NCBI GenBank assembly: GCA_035048815.1
Contig: JAUCBN010000054.1
Location: 10,850,001-10,914,000 of the forward strand
Source: Abelmoschus esculentus
Taxonomy: Eukaryota; Streptophyta; Magnoliopsida; Malvales; Malvaceae
Length of the DNA stretch: 64,000 nt
Direction: 5' to 3'
Position numbers and translations under genes: made by a program. Of this stretch, positions 24,391-35,635 are shown piece after piece (the stretch's first letter is position 1; every line of letters begins with the position of its first letter). The notes under the pieces were generated by a model. That model saw only the letters and a list, made by a program, of their open reading frames with translations, was not told the DNA's origin and did not search any database.

Positions 24391-25099
24391 TTAACCTCCT
24401 CTTTCCTACTCTTAATTTGTCCCAGAGTTTTAATAAAATAAAATAATATTAGATGCATATTAAATATTCACCCCTTCCCATTTTAGGAAACCGAAGAGAC
24501 TCCCCATTAACTCTGGAACCATCTTCCCCATTTTTTTACTTCAACCTTCCTCTTCCTACTCCAAGCCAGCTGTGCAAGAAAGCTCTTCTGTGTGCAAACC
24601 AGACCCAACCATTGAAGAAGTATGTTTCTGACACTTTTGTGAAGTGAAGCCATCAGCTACAACTTAAACCAGACCAACACAAGAGACCCCTTATGCCTTA
24701 GCATGAGAAAGTTTTGATATTCTCTGGAAATTGGACAAGAAAAACAAGAGTGTTTATATATATTGTCTGCATGTGGAGTAATGATTTTGGCAAAGTAGGT
24801 AGAAATGTGTAAGAGCATAGTAAAAATGGTACAAAGTAGAAAAACCCAGTGCAAATAGACCAGACCAGACCTGGTAGTCAAACCTGCGATGAACAGAAAG
24901 GTTTGAGAGTTGAGAGAGACTAAGAAGTCCATCTTCAAAATCAAAGATGCTGTTTAGGGTTATGGGTTTAGCTACTCCTTGCAACCATTTCCCTGCTAAT
25001 TAGAGTATGGGAAGAAAGTAGTATTTAGTAATTGAACTGATGCGGGATAGACAGACACAAACTACAAAAGACAAAGAAAAAAAAAATAAAGCAGAAAAA

Positions 25100-25161
25100 T
25101 GGAGATGCGGGGTATCGATCCCCGTACCTCTCGCATGCTAAGCAGGTAAGCAGTGCCTCCA
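25100..25161 (-). pseudogene. tRNA-Ala(AGC)-derived pseudogene, arm 1
   Basis: On the minus strand the last 45 or so bases (CTTAGCATGCGAGAGG, then the T-arm CGGGGATCGATACCCCG and CATCTCCA) match the 3' half of plant tRNA-Ala(AGC). The 5' half is replaced by unrelated sequence with no D-arm. TGGAGG at the start can pair with TCTCCA at the end, but the anticodon stem is broken (CCTGC opposite GCGAG). Confidence 0.7.
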
Positions 25162-25368
25162 TGTTTATCTAAAAATATTTTCAAACTAAGACGGTTTATT
25201 TTCCTATTCAACCTATCAAAATTCCCTCCATGAAATCAAAACCTTTTTTTTTAAATGAAAAATCCCCAAATAATTTTGAAGTTTGAACTGAAATCTTCCT
25301 CCAAAATTCACCATGACTTAGTTACTTATGTCTCTACTCTCCTCCAGGCTCCACCATTCCCCACTCTT

Positions 25369-25398
25369 CCTCTTCCTCTTCCTCTTCCTCTTCCTCTA
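25369..25398. repeat. (CTTCCT)n hexamer microsatellite
   Basis: About five CTTCCT units lie just upstream of the KEN/D-box ORF. They are repeated inverted in arm 2 near 55873-55902. Confidence 0.85.
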
Positions 25399-25420
25399 GC
25401 ACAACAATCCAAAAGATCAA

Positions 25421-25681
25421 ATGGCCGTTGTCTCCCTTGATGAAAATGACAACAAGGAGAACATCCCTCCTTTCTCCTCCAAATACCCTGCTGCTACAGC
25501 TTCATCCTTCACAAAACCAAAAACAAGATTAAGAAGACCCCTTCAAGACATTACCAATCTCATCTGTTCAACTCAGGTTTCATCCGATACAACGTTTCTG
25601 GTTTCATCCCAGGCTGGTAATGGGGTTGGATCAATTTGCAACAAGACTTGTTTGGTGTATAAAAGTAGCAACTTCCGATAG
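25421..25681 (+). CDS. 86-aa protein with KEN box and destruction box (arm 1 copy)
   Basis: I do not recognise the family by name. Good start context (AAATGG), 86 codons, single frame. Residues 11-16 read KENIPP, a KEN box in its usual Pro-containing context. Further in comes RRPLQDITN, a perfect RxxLxxxxN destruction box with the ITN ending seen in plant mitotic regulators such as PATRONUS1. These two degrons are the recognition signals of the anaphase-promoting complex, so a cell-cycle-regulated unstable protein is plausible (inference). The 5' leader has a CTTCCT-repeat pyrimidine tract (25369-25397). The C-terminal part has no recognised domain. A spliced version using GT at CTCAG|GTTTC is possible. 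An identical copy lies at 55590-55850 (-). Confidence 0.6.
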   Translation: MAVVSLDENDNKENIPPFSSKYPAATASSFTKPKTRLRRPLQDITNLICSTQVSSDTTFLVSSQAGNGVGSICNKTCLVYKSSNFR

Positions 25682-26181
25682 CTACATATGAATTACTAGG
25701 GTGGTAACTGCTACTTAACTACTCAATCTGCTTGATTGAGGCACTTATTCTCCTTGTATCAGTGTCTGGTTCTAAATTATACATTGTACTCAGATAGGCT
25801 ACAACCTTCCATATTTATACTACCGAGTAAAAATATGATTGGATTTTTTACTATTTACTGTATTCGAATCTGCAGAGTCATTCATCTGATGACTTATAGT
25901 TGTCCTACTCAAAGTTTGATCAGAGTTTTTACTGTAAACCATGTTATTGTCTAGGAACCAAGGCCTGCAGGCTGCAGGTTTCCATATATGCATGAATTAA
26001 TGCAGAAGATCCAGCATCATGGATTATCTCTAGATCAACAGAATGGAAAGTATATTTGGATTAGCACCAGATAGTAAATATAATTATGTTCAGTACAATT
26101 CATGACACACTTTGTGATATATAAGAAAATAATTATATTTGGAAGATTATAAAAACATATTTAATATGAATCAATACTATT

Positions 26182-27631
26182 TCAGTAGACTTGTGTTGCC
26201 ACTGCCGAGGCCATTGTGTTGATCCCGCACATGGCATGGCCACGACAAAGCCGATAATATCCATGCTCTCCCCAGCTTCTGCCCCAGGAGTTCTTTAGGA
26301 TCCAATACGGCTGGTTTCCGAGTCTCAGAATAGAAAACCCCTTGGCACCATAACCCACAAGCAAAACTCCATGGTTAACACCTCTCTTACCACAGATGAT
26401 CGGGCAGGACACACCGCCTATGTAGGTTTGCATGAAGATGGAATTCAAGCCAACTACAGAGACGAGTGTCAGATACAAATATATGTATAAAGAGATCGAG
26501 TTCATAAGCGAGTAACGCTAGGTCAAGATATAGGGTGAATATGTTATACAATGCCTATGTTCTTGTTATGAATCGAATTAACTCACCGGCTAAAGGGCCT
26601 CGATGGACTAGATTTGCTGCGATTTGGTTTTCATCGATGGGGATGTTGGTGAAATTCGCAACTTTAACGGCTATTTTATCAGGGTTGAACTTGCATTCAT
26701 CTGGTCTCCCTGTATACGGGTATGCACCCTCCTCCATCAATCCACCTGCCTCGATCAAATACTTGTAGGCATTCGTCATTAGGCCTCCGCCGCAACCGTT
26801 GTCGCACACATCCTTTTGAGTTATGTCGCACTTCATGGAAAGACAACAGAACATCAAAACTAAGAACATGAACACGAAAATCGTACCCAAAATACTTGTG
26901 AACGAGTAGCGACTCTTCATATAATATAATTACCACATGATCGCAATCAACAAGCTGTTGTTCACTTAGATTTAGAAGTTTTCCGGTGGCTATAAAATTG
27001 GCTCCTTCAATGGCCCCGGTAGTGCTAAATGCCCAACATGATCCACAAGTACCCTATAAATACAATGAATCATCGTAAAAAATAATTGCCCTTTTAATTA
27101 CTAGTTGTGTAAATTAAAGTTTACCTGCATCTTGACCTCAGTCACAGCTCCTTTTTCTCTCCAATCAAAGCTCTCAGGCAACCCATCAACTTCCAACTTT
27201 TCTGCTTCACCACCCATCAACGGTGCTGCCGGCGCCGGGGCCTTGAACCCTGTGTAAAGACTCTCAAACTCCTCCTCGGATAGATCAGAGAACTGAGTGA
27301 CCCCATGCACCGCCGTGGGATCAAGCACCTGGTGCTCAGCAGCCCTCACCAAGTTCTTGGCAAAGATCCCGAGGCGGTGCATGTACTCCGCCCCGGTCGA
27401 GTAGTTTTTCCCGTACGTTTCCATGAAGACTCGGAACTGGTTGTGGACATGGTTTCTAGAGAATTTGGTCTTGAAAATCGAGACATTTGGATCGTCTGTG
27501 ACTTGGAGGATGGTTGGTTCTTGTGGAGTTTGGTGGAGAGCTAAGCTGAAAGAGAAGACTAGGCTCGAGGTTAAGATTCCGACGGCTACGGCGGCGCCTG
27601 GTGGAGTTGAACTCCGGCCCCCTGATTTCAT
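26182..27631 (-). CDS. Papain-like cysteine protease, RD19 family
   Basis: Four exons (minus): 27631-27125, 27053-26934, 26830-26587, 26453-26182 (1143 nt, 380 aa). C1A endopeptidase made as a vacuolar/secreted zymogen. A hydrophobic N-terminal segment (about 13-33) is a signal peptide or anchor. The inhibitory propeptide shows a perfect ERFNAQ pattern (E-x3-R-x2-I-F-x2-N-x3-A-x3-Q in EYMHRLGIFAKNLVRAAEHQ). The mature part starts near LPESFDWREKGAV. The active site is Gln/Cys in QGTCGSCWAFS, His in GVNHGVLLVGYG and Asn in WILKNSWGRSWGEHGYY. RD19-type blocks include CDNGCGGGLM and PLAVGLNSIFMQTYIGGVSCP. All catalytic residues are present. Length fits RD19A-D. The sequence recalls the RD19D-like branch, but I do not assign a symbol. 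The 3' end lies 50 bases from the inverted-repeat arm. Confidence 0.92.
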
Positions 27632-27754
27632 TTTGTGTCTTCCTTAATTTCTTGAGGATTTTCACCGTTTTTCTGTGATGATTTAAAAGGGTTTATGTTC
27701 AAAAGTCCAGCACACAACTTGCAGGACACTTGGGATCCTGTAATAATAGTGTGC

Positions 27755-27780
27755 TACGTGCATGGCGTGCATGGCTGCCT
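27755..27780 (-). promoter_or_regulatory. Two RY-type CATGCA elements upstream of the RD19-like gene
   Basis: On the minus strand CCATGCACG occurs twice, 10 bases apart, about 130-145 bases before the start codon and next to TACGTG-like sequence. RY elements bind B3 regulators and are typical of seed-active promoters, so seed expression is inferred. Confidence 0.45.
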
Positions 27781-27789
27781 CGTGTTTAC

Positions 27790-29488
27790 AGAACATGGCT
27801 CGTAGGTTACCGCTTAATTTCTTGCTTGAATTTCTGTTTTTTATTCATTTTCTTTCTCATTTTAATTTGATTAATATTAAAGATGAAATATTTTTATATG
27901 TAAAGTATATATTTCATCAAAATATTAAATAAATATATAAAAATATATTATTTTTTGTTTTATTAGAATTAAGGATATATTAATAGAATAAGAATGAATG
28001 GTCGTCTCTTAAAAATTTAGAAATTATATATAATTTTAAAAATTTATTAGATTTTTATTAAAAATTTATTAAATTTTTATTAAAAATTATTATTATCGTC
28101 TTAAAATTTTATAAACTAGTCTCCAGGATTTTGTAGATTCTTCCTTAATATAAAATTATCCCTAATTAAAGTGTCAATTGTTAATATTTCTTGGTCGATT
28201 TTTTCAATTGTTAATGTATTTTAAAAAGTCTTAATCAAATACTTTTAAAATATACTTTTTTATAAATTTTAATTAGTTATATTATTTAGAAAAGTATCAT
28301 CAAAGTTAAAAAATAACAAAAATATGACATGTTGAGAAATTATTATATAAACTCGATTTATCATATTATTTATAGTATTATATATTAAAATATAAATATC
28401 TTATTTTTGTTTTAATAATCTACTCATAATTAATCATTGTTAAATTGACGGTTTGATTATATAACTAAACCGAAAAACAAAATTTTATATTGTAATTAAA
28501 ATTATTAAAATTTTAATACTATAAATAATACATCACTTAAAATTTAATAGTATTTGATAGGAGTGTATTCAGTTCAGTTTCGGTTTAATTCGATAAGTTA
28601 TTTTAGTAATCACCGATTTTTGGTTCGGTTAACTTTGATTTTTTCATATTAACATTAATTTTTAAAAATTATTTTATTTTGATAAAATAACTTTATTTTA
28701 TGACTTTTAAACATTAAAAGGTAAAAAAATTAAGATTTTTTTTCATAAATATTTATTAAAATTTTATTTTTAAGTAAAAATAAAAAATAAATATATATAA
28801 TATTGTAAGTATAAAATATATATTTTTACCTTATAAAAAAATTAAAAATCAAATTTGATTTAATTCGATTAACTATAGTTAATCATAATTTATAAATTTA
28901 TAAACTATATTATTTTAATTTAATTCGATTCGATTTTTAATTTTACGATTAATCATACTCAACCTAGTATTTGATAAAATTTACTCTTTTAAAAAAAATT
29001 AGCTCTATTCGGATGACTGATTCAAAAGCACACAATGCGTTAGTAAATATTATAAATATTTAGTGAGAAGACTTTTTTTAATTTATTTTATTTTATTTAT
29101 AATATTAATATTTAATTTTTGTTTTTTATAAAAGATTTAGTATTTTATTATATTAGACCAATTGATAATTGATATAATTTAATTTATTTATATTTAAATA
29201 TTTAAATAGTTTCGATGTATCTGAAGTATAAAATTATAATATTATCAGTAAAAGCTTAAACTTGAGTTTAAAAATATAAAAAAAATATTTTTATACACAA
29301 ATTATATAATTTATAAACTTTTATTTAAATAACTCTGTTAAAATTAAGTTTTGGTGTATACTTTAGATATTACGATTTAAATTTTATGATTTAGGGTTTA
29401 AATTTTTTTTAGAATTTGTAAGAAAAATTTCTTTAAAACCCTTGATTTTAAATTCGTTTTTTTTATATTTTCTAAACGACTTATAATA
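27790..29488. other. AT-rich intergenic DNA
   Basis: No gene is seen. It contains TTCGGTTTAATTCG/TAATTCGATT-type old repeat words around 28560-28970. Confidence 0.45.
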
Positions 29489-29860
29489 AATAAGGATAAA
29501 TTATAACAGAGGTCACTCAATTATATGTATGATTATATTTGAGTCATTCAATCACTAAAAGTAACGTTTGGATCATTCAATTATGGGTAAGGTTATATTT
29601 AGGTCACCCAATTAATAAATGTTACATTCAAATCACTTAATTATAGATAATGTTATATTTGGATCACCTTTCATATTTAAAAAAAGTTTATCAATTCGTG
29701 TCTTACATTAATCAATAATTTCAAATGATGTACTCTAATGTTAACGAGTGTATGCAAGTGATTTAGAAGAAAAAACGATTAAATTGATGTACTTTATTAA
29801 ATATGAAGGGCGACTCAATCGTAAACTTATCTATAACTGAGTGGCCCAAATATAATCATA
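29489..29860. repeat. Foldback MITE, family F (copy 1)
   Basis: Repeated words GGTCACYCAATTA and TAAGGTTATATTT run one way at the left, and GAGTGGCCCAAATATAA runs the other way at the right. The core (ATGTACTCTAATGTTAACGA, then AAGTGATTTAGAAGAAAAAA) is shared with the next element. Confidence 0.6.
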
Positions 29861-29905
29861 AATATGAAGTTATTTTTTTCTTTACTTAACCCTAAATTAA
29901 TATAT

Positions 29906-30414
29906 AGGGTAAAATGCAATAATGATCACTTAATTATGGGTAAGGTTACATTTGGGTCACCTAATTATTGAAAGTTACATTTGGGTCACTTATTTATGGG
30001 TAAGGTTACATTTGGATCACTAATTTATGGGTAAGGTTACATTTGGGCCACCCAATTATTAAAGGTTACATTTAGATCACTCAATTACAGGTAATGTTAT
30101 ATTTGGGTCACTCTGATGATTAATTCGTGTATTAGATTAATTAATGATTTCAAATAAAGCACTCTAATGTTAACAAGGTTATACAAGTGATTTAGAAGAA
30201 AAAACAATCAAATTGATGTACTTTTTCAAATATAAAGGGTGACCCAAATGTAACTTTACCTATAATTGAGTGATCCAAATATAACCTTTAATAATTGGGT
30301 GACCCAAATATAACCTTACCCATAAATGAGTGACCTAAATATAACTTTCAATAATTATGTAACTCAAATGTAACATTATCCATAATTAAGTGATCTTCGT
30401 TGCAGTTTATCCTA
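29906..30414. repeat. Foldback MITE, family F (copy 2)
   Basis: Terminal inverted repeats: AGGGTAAAATGCAATAATGA at the left, with TTCGTTGCAGTTTATCCT at the right. Each arm is an array of roughly 35-40-bp units of the form GGGTAAGGTTACATTTGGGT, inverted in the other arm. The core is the same as in copy 1. Confidence 0.75.
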
Positions 30415-31137
30415 ATATATAAAAGTAAAGTTTTAGAGAAATGTCTCTAGGTGGACTAGACTTGTTAAAGTTTGAGAAAGTCCACAAGTAAAGCTAAAGA
30501 AAGAGTTGGAACGGTGGAAAGTAGCTTTCAAAGCATGTCATTTTCTTAGTTTAGTAGTTAAGAAAGAAAGAAAAAAATCCATGGTTTGTATGTCTCCTAG
30601 GCTTATAGCAATTGAAATTATTTAATTTAATTTAATTTAAGACTTGAGAGTTTATATTTATTTAGATATTTAATATTATTATTTAGTTTGAAAAAAATTG
30701 AAATTATGATATTTAAATAAGATAATAAGAGTTTTTTATTTTTATCTTATCAATGATAAAAAGTTTGGTTTTTATCTTGAATATTTTAATATAAGTTAAC
30801 AGATCGAAAAATTTTAAAATTTATGATTAATATTTACTTTTAATTTAATTTAATAAAAAATTAATTATTGAACTCGTTCGATGATATAATAATAATAATA
30901 AATTAAAAAATTGATAATTATTATTTTATTTTTTATATTTTTAATTAAATGAAGGAAATTGAAATATTATTTAATTATTATTTGAAGGCGGCTTATAAAA
31001 AGGTGTTGTATAATTGGTGTATGATTTGACAATGTCCAAAAGGTACATCTATAAATAATTTTACTTTTTATGATTTGGACAACTTTTATCTAGATTCAAT
31101 GGTTTCAACGTTACACTAATTTAAATGTATTTGTAAT
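30415..31137. other. AT-rich intergenic DNA
   Basis: No gene or structured element is recognised. A TTTAATTTAATTTAA run lies near 30623. Confidence 0.45.
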
Positions 31138-31312
31138 TGGGGACGGAGTCAGGATTTGAGGTTAAAGGGGTAAAATATAAATGTTTAAAAGTAGAGGGAC
31201 AAATTCATAAAAACTAATTTTTAAAAGAATTTAAATAAAAGAGACAAAAGTAAAAAAAAAATCGGGGGTGGGAGGCAATTACCCCTCTCCAACCCTTAGT
31301 AGTTCTGTCCCT
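31138..31312. repeat. MITE, family G
   Basis: Begins TTGGGGACGGAGTCAGG and ends near GTTCTGTCCCTA. The purine-rich GGGGGTGGGAGGCAATTACC next to the right end recurs in the direct duplication at 35.7 and 37.1 kb. It is a short non-coding element. Confidence 0.5.
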
Positions 31313-31625
31313 ATTTACAATATATTTAGGTAAATTATAGAATGATATTTTGTTAATGAGATTATTAAATTTTTAAATTAATTTTATTTTGATTAATTAA
31401 TTAATTAACTGAGAAATAATATAATAACTAATATAAATTTATAAAATATAATATGATTATAATTTTAATTTAATTAAATAAAATAAAATAATTTATATAT
31501 ATGTATTATTATCTAATTAAAAATATTTAGTTAAATTTTAATTTTTTTATTTAATATACTTTTACTTTAATCAAATAGTGATCACCGTCTAATTAAAAGA
31601 AAATTGATGATATAAATTACTCATT

Positions 31626-31650
31626 TATATATATATATATATATATAATA
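31626..31650. repeat. (TA)n microsatellite
   Basis: About 12 TA units. Confidence 0.85.
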
Positions 31651-31927
31651 AATGTTAGAAAAAATATAAAAAATATATGGATTAATTTACAAATAAAAAT
31701 TCTTCCTATTTAGAGAATTCATAAATCTATTTTTATTTTAAATCTTGCTTTAACTATTTTAAATATATTTGAAATATTTTTATTTTTAATTAATTATTTA
31801 ATTTGATTTGGCGGTTTATGTAATTTTACACATTTAAGTGATATGGGTTTGAATTATTTTTTAATTAATTTTATTTTTTCTTAATATAAATATATTATAA
31901 TATATTTATATAAAAGGGTACAATTTA

Positions 31928-31995
31928 TAGAATCAAAAGTATGTAAGTGTGGTGGTAAAGATTTTGATATATCCTTGTAGGTCTCAAGTTTGATC
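31928..31995 (+). repeat. tRNA-related SINE-like fragment
   Basis: GTAAGTGTGGTGGTAAAG (box-A-like) and GGTCTCAAGTTTGATCC (box-B-like) are 30 or so bases apart. It is not a functional tRNA because no cloverleaf forms. Confidence 0.35.
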
Positions 31996-32525
31996 CACTC
32001 CAAGATTATTCCATTCTTATTTATTTTATTGAAATTAAATTTAAGACTAAATTGAATAATAAAAATCAAAAGTATAATTTTATAATTTTTCGTTAACCGA
32101 CATGTTATTTATTCATTAATTTTTAACGGTAAGATTAAAATAGGAGTAATTTAAAATTTTAATGATCTGATTAATAAATTTTATAATTCAATGGTCAAAA
32201 TAAATATAAGATGATCATGTAAATAATTTACCTATTTACCTTATATATTTTAATAGCATAATATTGGTTAATTAGATTTTTTAACATATATAGTTAATTA
32301 GATTTCTTCCTCTTAAAAGGCTAGATTGGAACACATTGAATGGTTACAATGATAAAAATGATATTTTTTATGTGATATAAGTTTTCCATCTTCTAAAATT
32401 TAGAATTTTATATTTTTAATATAAATGATTAAAATTCATTTTCCTGATATAAACTTTTACGTTCGTCCCTAATAATTTTGATCCATTTTATTCAATACTA
32501 ACTTTTATTGACGTGTACTAGTTAT

Positions 32526-33013
32526 TAGGGGTGTACAAAAATATTCAATCTCACTGATTCAATCCAAAATTTTGAATATCCGATCCGAATTTTATTTTTT
32601 TGGATAATTCGGATCGAATATCCAAAAATTTTGAATGAGATACGAATATGTATTTTATATTCGGATCGGATATCCGAGTATCCGATATCTGAAAAATTCA
32701 ATTTTTTATAGATATAAATATTGTTATATTCGATATTTTTACTTGTTATATATGAAAAATTAAAATTTTCATGGATAAAAATCTTGTTATATTCAAAGAC
32801 CTAAATTTTTTTATGAATAAGACCGTCAAATTAAAAAAAATCATAAATTCGGATATTCGGTTATTCGAATATCTGATCCAAATTTTTGAATATCTAAATT
32901 TCAGATATCCGATTTTTCGGATCGGATACGGATTGCTATTTAGGTGATTCAAATTTTCTGAATATCCAAAATTTTGGATCAAATCGAATGCTATCCGAAT
33001 TTGCACACCCCTA
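32526..33013. repeat. hAT-like MITE, family B with clear target duplication
   Basis: TIRs TAGGGGTGTACAAA and TTTGCACACCCCTA. The 8-bp flanks CTAGTTAT (32518-32525) and CTAGTCAT (33014-33021) match at 7 of 8 positions, the signature of hAT insertion. The interior is rich in GGATATCCGA words. 488 bp, non-coding. Confidence 0.85.
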
Positions 33014-33544
33014 CTAGTCATTGCAAAACTTTAACTTTAAACACAACTTTTATTCTTAAATATTTTTATTTTAAATTTTATTTAATTGTTAAAATAAAAT
33101 CATTTAATAAAGTTAATTAATAATTTTATATTTTTATTTGAAAAATATTTTTAAAAATATATATAAATCCAAAATAGTAAATCAAAATATATAAATTTTA
33201 GCACTTAATATTTCATTTCATAACTCAAATCATTTTTTTTACGGATGATAAAATTTTTTTCGTTAGATAATAAAAATATGATATATGATATTTTCTTTAA
33301 TTTTTAATTTTTAAAATTTTTGAAAAATTTGAACTTTATAAAAAAATTATGTTTTTAAAAATTCAAAAATTATATAAATAAAATATAAGTCATATATCAT
33401 ATTATAATTTAAAAAAAATGAACGGATCATTAATTTAAAAAAAATCAAATCTAAATAATAAAATAAAATATAAAACACTAAATTAACTTTAAAAAAATTA
33501 AATATTATTTTTTTACTATTAAACCAGTTTCTTTAAGGCACTAC

Positions 33545-33866
33545 ATTAATTAAATTGTCTCAAATGTCGGTGCTGACCAGTAAAAGCAAAAGGTCAATGA
33601 ACAGTATGACGTGGCCGACTTTGATTCCCGGGGCAAATTTAAAACTCTGAGTACGATTCCAGTGAATATCCTCCCCCCTAGGTCCAGGCCGTTGTAAACG
33701 AACACGTGACGGGAGGGCATATAAAGATTTCCCACGTGGCCAGATCTTCAAATGGATAAGAAATTAAGAGAGGCAGAGCGTTAGGTGATCTGTGACTCAC
33801 CTAACTTACCGTCAATTTATCGCGATAATTCTCCAAGTTATCCGGAAACGGTAATATGGGGGAATT
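33545..33866. promoter_or_regulatory. GC-richer island with three ACGTG cores and no ORF downstream
   Basis: Contains ACGTGGC (33609), two palindromic CACGTG G-boxes (33703-33708 and 33733-33738), a TATA-like ATATAAAG (33719-33726), a TTAGGTGA/TCACCTAA hairpin (33781-33804) and TCAATTTATCGCGATAATT. This is the make-up of an ABA/light-type plant promoter, but no credible coding region follows on either strand. It may be an orphaned promoter or a non-coding RNA start. Confidence 0.4.
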
Positions 33867-34236
33867 CTCACAGATATTGTTGATGATTTTTTTTTTCTTC
33901 AAAATATTAATATTCAATGTTATATTTTAGAATACTGATATTTCAATAGTGTTTTGAAAGTCGATTATATTAGATACCGACTTTAAACAGTGTTTTTAAT
34001 AATTTTATGTAAAATAGAGTCATTGGTCTCCGATTTTGGTATCTTCATGGGAAAGACGAAGATACCAAAATCTGAGTCTAATAGCTCCGTTTTCATCCAA
34101 AATTATTAAAAATATTATTTAAAGTCAGTGTTTAACATCAATCAACTTTTAAACACCGTTAAAGATCAATTTTTTAAAAAATAATTTTTGGTTATCAATA
34201 TTTTGAGGGAAAAAATTTACTCACAATATCTGTGAG
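33867..34236. repeat. Foldback element with central hairpin
   Basis: The ends CTCACAGATATTGT and ACAATATCTGTGAG mirror each other, and the pairing continues for about 45 bp (TTCAAAATATTAATA with TATCAATATTTTGAG). At the centre GATTTTGGTATCTTC (34056 region) pairs perfectly with GAAGATACCAAAATC around an 11-nt loop. 370 bp, non-coding. Confidence 0.75.
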
Positions 34237-35635
34237 ATTTTTTTCCTAACATGGTCGTTAGTTTTTTATTTATATTTTATTTATAAAGTATTTTATGTTT
34301 TCACTCAAAATTATTGAAAACATTATTTTATTTTATATTTGATTGATTTCAACATAAATTAGTACGAGAAGTTAATATAAATATTTATCAAAATATTGAA
34401 AAAATAATCAGAGACGGAGTTAAGATCAAACGTTAGGAGGGATAAAAGTTTATTATAAAGTCTTTAAATCTGAAATTTGAGAGAAAAACATTATTTTATT
34501 ATTATTTAAATTAAAAAATTAAATATAATTATACTAAAAATATTTAAGAAAAGTTTGGGAATGAGAAAGACAAAAATTTTATTTTATTATTATTTAAACT
34601 AAGAAAAATCTTAAATTTAATTATACCAGAAAATTTAAAAATGGTTCTTGCCCCTCCTGTACTGAACATGACGTCATCCTTGAAAATGATAGTCGCACTA
34701 TAAATACGATCACAATAAAAAAGTATGTGATAATTTAAACGGTTATCCGATTATATTAATTCTTAAAAAAAAATATAATACTTTTTATTATTACATGAAT
34801 TGTTATGAATTAATCATTAATGAATCAGATATTATTATTATATCAAAAGTTTTTTTTTAATTATTATTATATTATTTTAAATTTTATGAAATTATTTATC
34901 TTCAAATAATTGAGCTAACAATGAAAAGCTATTTTACTATTAACTTGAGTGGCCACGTTAACGTTCTTTGATTAGTACATCACCTAAAGATATTTACTAT
35001 TAATATGAATAATTATTTAATATATTAATAATAAAAACAACTAAAAACACATCAAAATATTATCTAACTTGATCCAAATATGGTATGGAATACAATTGTA
35101 TTAAAATTTATACAATATAAATTATTAGTATATGAAAATTATATAAATTTATAGTATTTTAAACACAATAATTATTTATAAAAATACACCAATATTTTCT
35201 TTGAAGATTATACAATATAAATTATTATTATATGAAAATTTATATAAATATATAGTATTTTAAACACAACAATTATTTATAAAAATGCACCAATAAAAGT
35301 TATAATGCCTAATTAGAAGATGGAGAAAGAACGATAAACAAAAAAATATATTAAAGAACAGGATGAATCTACAACGGGTGTCGAATACAACTGAATATTA
35401 TTAAATTAATTTATAAAGAATAAAAATCTAAGAGACTAATCATACAATTATTAATTATATGTTGAGTTTACCACTATTTTATTAATTACATATCGAGTCC
35501 TTGAAATTTTAAATTTTTATTAATTAATTTAATGGTGTTCTACGATGTTCAACATTAGTAGTGTTCAGCAATGTTTACGCCCGTTGTAGAATTTTCCTAA
35601 AGAACATTAATCATCAAAGTGAGAGTATTTAGGAA
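34237..35635. other. AT-rich repeat debris
   Basis: No gene. An eroded family G-like stretch (AGAGACGGAGTTAAGATC to about 34670) and a short direct duplication around ACAATATAAATTATTA (35112 and 35211) are visible. Confidence 0.45.

Larger units (their letters stand above)
23914..26132 (+). repeat. Arm 1 of a near-identical 2.2-kb inverted repeat
   Basis: Matches 55139-57359 in reverse complement. By eye I find only two differences, both one-base homopolymer length changes (8 versus 9 A near 23952; 8 versus 9 T near 23995). Several predicted frames are identical residue for residue in both arms. Contents: a SINE/tRNA-like stretch, the KEN/D-box ORF and the tRNA-Ala-like pseudogene. Confidence 0.95.

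Noticed and set aside
24657..24984. Overlapping 95- and 76-residue frames in arm 1 (also in arm 2)
   Set aside because: They are conserved between arms only because the DNA is near-identical. Composition is not protein-like and no motif is seen. A spliced non-coding transcript remains possible.
29906..30414. CRISPR-like array of roughly 35-40-bp repeats
   Set aside because: The units are imperfect, inverted between arms and within a foldback transposon in a plant genome.
31928..31995. Functional tRNA
   Set aside because: Box-A-like and box-B-like words are present, but no acceptor, D or anticodon stem forms.
33550..33751. Two 61-63-residue minus-strand frames in the G-box island
   Set aside because: They overlap in two frames with no family resemblance. 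The base composition reflects a promoter-like island rather than coding.
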